Source: Mucilaginibacter flavus
GTDB lineage: Bacteria; Bacteroidota; Bacteroidia; Sphingobacteriales; Sphingobacteriaceae
Reading direction: 5' to 3'
Length of the DNA stretch: 64,000 nucleotides
Assembly (NCBI RefSeq): GCF_030409315.1
Contig: NZ_JAUFPS010000038.1
Coordinates: forward strand, 100,009-164,008
Positions within the stretch are counted from its first letter, which is position 1, and each line of letters begins with the position of its first letter. Made by a program: the position numbers and the translations under genes. This document shows, one piece after another, positions 62,541 through 64,000 of this stretch. Below the pieces are notes generated by a model. That model saw only the letters and a list, made by a program, of their open reading frames with translations. It ran no database searches and was not told the DNA's origin.

Positions 62541-62594
62541 ATCAAAACAAAACGGCCCCAATTTCAGCAGAAATTGGGACCATTTTGTTTTGAT
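62541..62594. terminator. Long bidirectional terminator between GH30 and the metallo-hydrolase gene
   Basis: A stem of about 25 bp with few mismatches pairs ATCAAAACAAAACGGCCCCA (62541-62560) and beyond with the segment ending in TTTTGTTTTGAT at 62594. It contains CCCAATTTC and GAAATTGGG arms around a 4-nt loop. A and T runs flank it on both sides, suiting the convergent genes on either side. Confidence 0.85.
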
Positions 62595-62635
62595 AACGAG
62601 GCTTTTGTTCCCGGCGTTTATAACATTAACTGTAG

Positions 62636-63592
62636 TTACAGCCCTTTATACACAAGCCTGGTAAAAAATGTACCATCGATAACAAACCCTCCGTATTTAG
62701 CATCGTAAGCAGCTGTAGGTTTTTCTGCAATCACCTCATTTATTGATTTGCCCTGTTTCTTTAACACGGCAACCTTGTCGCGTATGGTGGCAAGCATTGC
62801 ATGAAATTCTATTAGGTGTTGCTTATTACCAATTGGGCCGTGCCCCGGGATAATGATGGTTTCTTTGGTAGCCTTATTTATATTGATTTCCGCAGCTGCA
62901 ATCATCCCATCAATACTTCCCCCGGTAGAGTAATCAATGAATGGGTAATAGCCATTCCAAAAAGTATCGGCAACGTGCAGGATGTTCGCATTAGGAAAAA
63001 ACACCGAACTGTCGCTATCTGTATGTGAATTTGGATACTTCTTTATCAAAACTTTCTCCCCGTTAAAATGAAGCGTATGTTCTGTTTTAAAAAGTACAGT
63101 TGGTAAAGCATCAGCCGTAAATGGATCAAAAGTGTAATTCCAGTCGACCACCCTCGTCTTTTCGGCCAGGTGCTTTCGTGTTTTTTCCTGTGCGATAATA
63201 GTAGCTCCCGCTTCATGTAACCACTGGTTCCCAAAAGTATGATCAAAATGCCAGTGACTGTTGACAAGGTATTTGATAGGATCATTACTGATAGAATTCA
63301 GTGCAGCCAAAACATTTTGTTTAGATACGCCTATGCCGCCATCAACCAGCAACTTGCCATCCGGCCCTTGTAAAACGGCAATATTACCACCTGAGCCATC
63401 CAATACATTAATGTTTCCACGGAGTTTAGTTACATTAACTGTCGCGGTTTTGGCGGCATTAATAATGGTGACTACCGGGCTTGGAGTCTGCGCAAACACT
63501 GTTTTGGGCATTAGGTACACCCCGGCCACTAAAAGCCCGGCCGAGCTGATGAAGCTACGACGGCTGATGTCATTTTTTTCTTGATTGTTCAT
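62636..63592 (-). CDS. Metallo-beta-lactamase-fold hydrolase, exported
   Basis: From ATG 63592 the protein has 318 residues. It begins with a twin-arginine-like signal (ISRRSFISSAGLLVAGVYLM); the frame extends to 63640, but the signal-bearing start is more credible. The metal-binding motif HWHFDH (within NSHWHFDHTFGNQWLHEAG) and the later ligand segments HVADTFWNGYYPFIDYST and IPGHGPIGNK give the full MBL set. The protein resembles exported MBL hydrolases of the quinoprotein-relay/B3-like group. It is not close enough to a true beta-lactamase to call it one. Substrate unknown. Confidence 0.85.
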   Translation of the reverse strand: MNNQEKNDISRRSFISSAGLLVAGVYLMPKTVFAQTPSPVVTIINAAKTATVNVTKLRGNINVLDGSGGNIAVLQGPDGKLLVDGGIGVSKQNVLAALNSISNDPIKYLVNSHWHFDHTFGNQWLHEAGATIIAQEKTRKHLAEKTRVVDWNYTFDPFTADALPTVLFKTEHTLHFNGEKVLIKKYPNSHTDSDSSVFFPNANILHVADTFWNGYYPFIDYSTGGSIDGMIAAAEININKATKETIIIPGHGPIGNKQHLIEFHAMLATIRDKVAVLKKQGKSINEVIAEKPTAAYDAKYGGFVIDGTFFTRLVYKGL

Positions 63593-63770
63593 GATTCGGT
63601 TTTTAATATTGAGATAAAGCATCTTCTGATACATCTCCAAGTATTAAATACCAGGCCAATAAATAATAAACTAATAATCAATAACTTAAATAAAAAACAC
63701 AAAAAAACAGCACCGAAATTAAGCCGAACGTTGAGCTCGAGACGAAATAAAGGTGAATATAGAAGAAGCG

Positions 63771-63859
63771 GTTGCCAGTATCCAGTTTGCAGTTCGCGGT
63801 TTGCAGTTAGCAGGAGAAGAGGCAGTTAACAGTATTCAGTTGTCAGTTTACCGTTTGCA
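63771..63859. repeat. Degenerate heptamer tandem array (GTTNNCA type)
   Basis: Six 7-mers (GTTGCCA, GTATCCA, GTTTGCA, GTTCGCG, GTTTGCA, GTTAGCA), then a 12-bp interruption, then five more (GTTAACA, GTATTCA, GTTGTCA, GTTTACC, GTTTGCA). G1, T2 and usually T3, C6 and A7 are kept, while the middle varies. Same family as the array at 564-591 on the opposite strand. Confidence 0.8.
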
Positions 63860-63920
63860 GAACGCTGCTCCCTGCCATAGCAGTCGTTGGCCAGTGAAGG
63901 GATGAATGAAGGGTATAAAA

Positions 63921-63957
63921 CGCGAAAAGCCCTCATCGATAGATGAAGGCTTTTGCG
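63921..63957 (-). terminator. rRNA operon terminator
   Basis: On the minus strand, after the 5S rRNA end, CGCAAAAGCCTTCATC pairs with GATGAGGGCTTTTCGCG with one mismatch and a short loop, followed by TTTTATACC. This is a strong intrinsic terminator for the rRNA transcript. Confidence 0.9.
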
Positions 63958-63964
63958 ATAAGAT

Positions 63965-64000
63965 TTGGCACCGACCTACTCTCCCACGTTTTACCGCAGT
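63965..64000 (-). rRNA. rrf: 5S ribosomal RNA, 3' end (partial)
   Basis: On the minus strand the last bases read ACTGCGGTAAAACGTGGGAG followed by AGTAGGTCGGTGCCA, the strongly conserved 3' end of bacterial 5S rRNA (loop E/stem IV and the 3' arm of stem I). The rest lies outside the window. An rRNA operon therefore runs into the window from the right. The 3' boundary is estimated to within a few bases. Confidence 0.93.

Larger units (their letters stand above)
63641..63960. other. Gene-free stretch before the rRNA gene end
   Basis: These bases hold no gene. They contain the heptamer repeat array at 63771-63859 and the rRNA terminator at 63921-63957. Confidence 0.6.

Noticed and set aside
63261..63584. 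107-codon plus-strand frame
   Set aside because: Antisense to the metallo-beta-lactamase-fold gene, including its signal peptide.
62636..63592. Class B3 beta-lactamase
   Set aside because: The HxHxDH motif is common to all MBL-fold hydrolases; there is no evidence here for antibiotic hydrolysis.

Overview
The window looks like a chromosomal segment from a Bacteroidota bacterium, most likely Sphingobacteriaceae and close to Mucilaginibacter or Pedobacter. The evidence is three SusC/SusD-type outer-membrane pairs, a FecR/ECF-sigma regulatory set, Bacteroidota-only families (DUF5690, DUF1735, DUF4397, Wzi-type capsule proteins), lack of clear Shine-Dalgarno sequences, and the 3' end of a 5S rRNA gene at the right edge. 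Placement below phylum is inference.

Layout. 1-14.6 kb is a putative organophosphorus/organophosphonate acquisition locus. It holds a TAT-exported phospholipase C-like phosphoesterase (partial), a TIGR03364-type FAD oxidoreductase, a DUF5690 MFS-like transporter and an XRE-cupin regulator, all on the minus strand. Divergent to these are a PhnZ-type HD oxygenase, a SusC/SusD pair, two alkaline-phosphatase-superfamily enzymes and a GDPD. Similar palindromic sites lie in front of both arms. At 14.6-15.5 kb a small toxin-antitoxin-like cassette (50-aa protein plus GNAT) sits between two perfect 35-bp copies of the gdpD 3' end. 15.7-19.5 kb is a heme-uptake-like locus (HmuY-like lipoprotein, TonB receptor, divergent AraC regulator with 21-bp-spaced direct repeats). 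19.5-22.4 kb has a divergent peptide deformylase, a Gfo/Idh/MocA oxidoreductase and two palindromic repeat elements.

22.4-38.0 kb is a polysaccharide-utilisation-type locus on the minus strand: ECF sigma, FecR, two tandem SusC/SusD pairs and a DUF1735 lipoprotein, with no degradative enzyme. A plus-strand DUF4143 ATPase and an SDR lacking the usual catalytic motif separate sigma from FecR. 38.3-39.6 kb has a DUF4397 lipoprotein and terminators. 39.6-59.0 kb is a complete Wzx/Wzy exopolysaccharide or capsule cluster on the minus strand: Wzi-like, Wza, Wzz, CDP-glucose synthesis and dehydration, an epimerase, a split transketolase, Wzx, glycosyltransferases, an acetyltransferase, Wzy and an initiating phosphoglycosyltransferase. 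The split transketolase beside rfbF/rfbG without rfbH suggests an unusual branched CDP-sugar.

59.3-64.0 kb has a Crp/Fnr regulator, an aldo/keto reductase, a GH30 glycosidase broken by one frameshift and one stop, an exported metallo-beta-lactamase-fold hydrolase, a run of degenerate heptamer repeats, and an rRNA operon terminator with the 5S rRNA end (minus strand). Short degenerate tandem repeats with a 7-nt period recur in intergenic DNA and are a distinctive feature of this genome.
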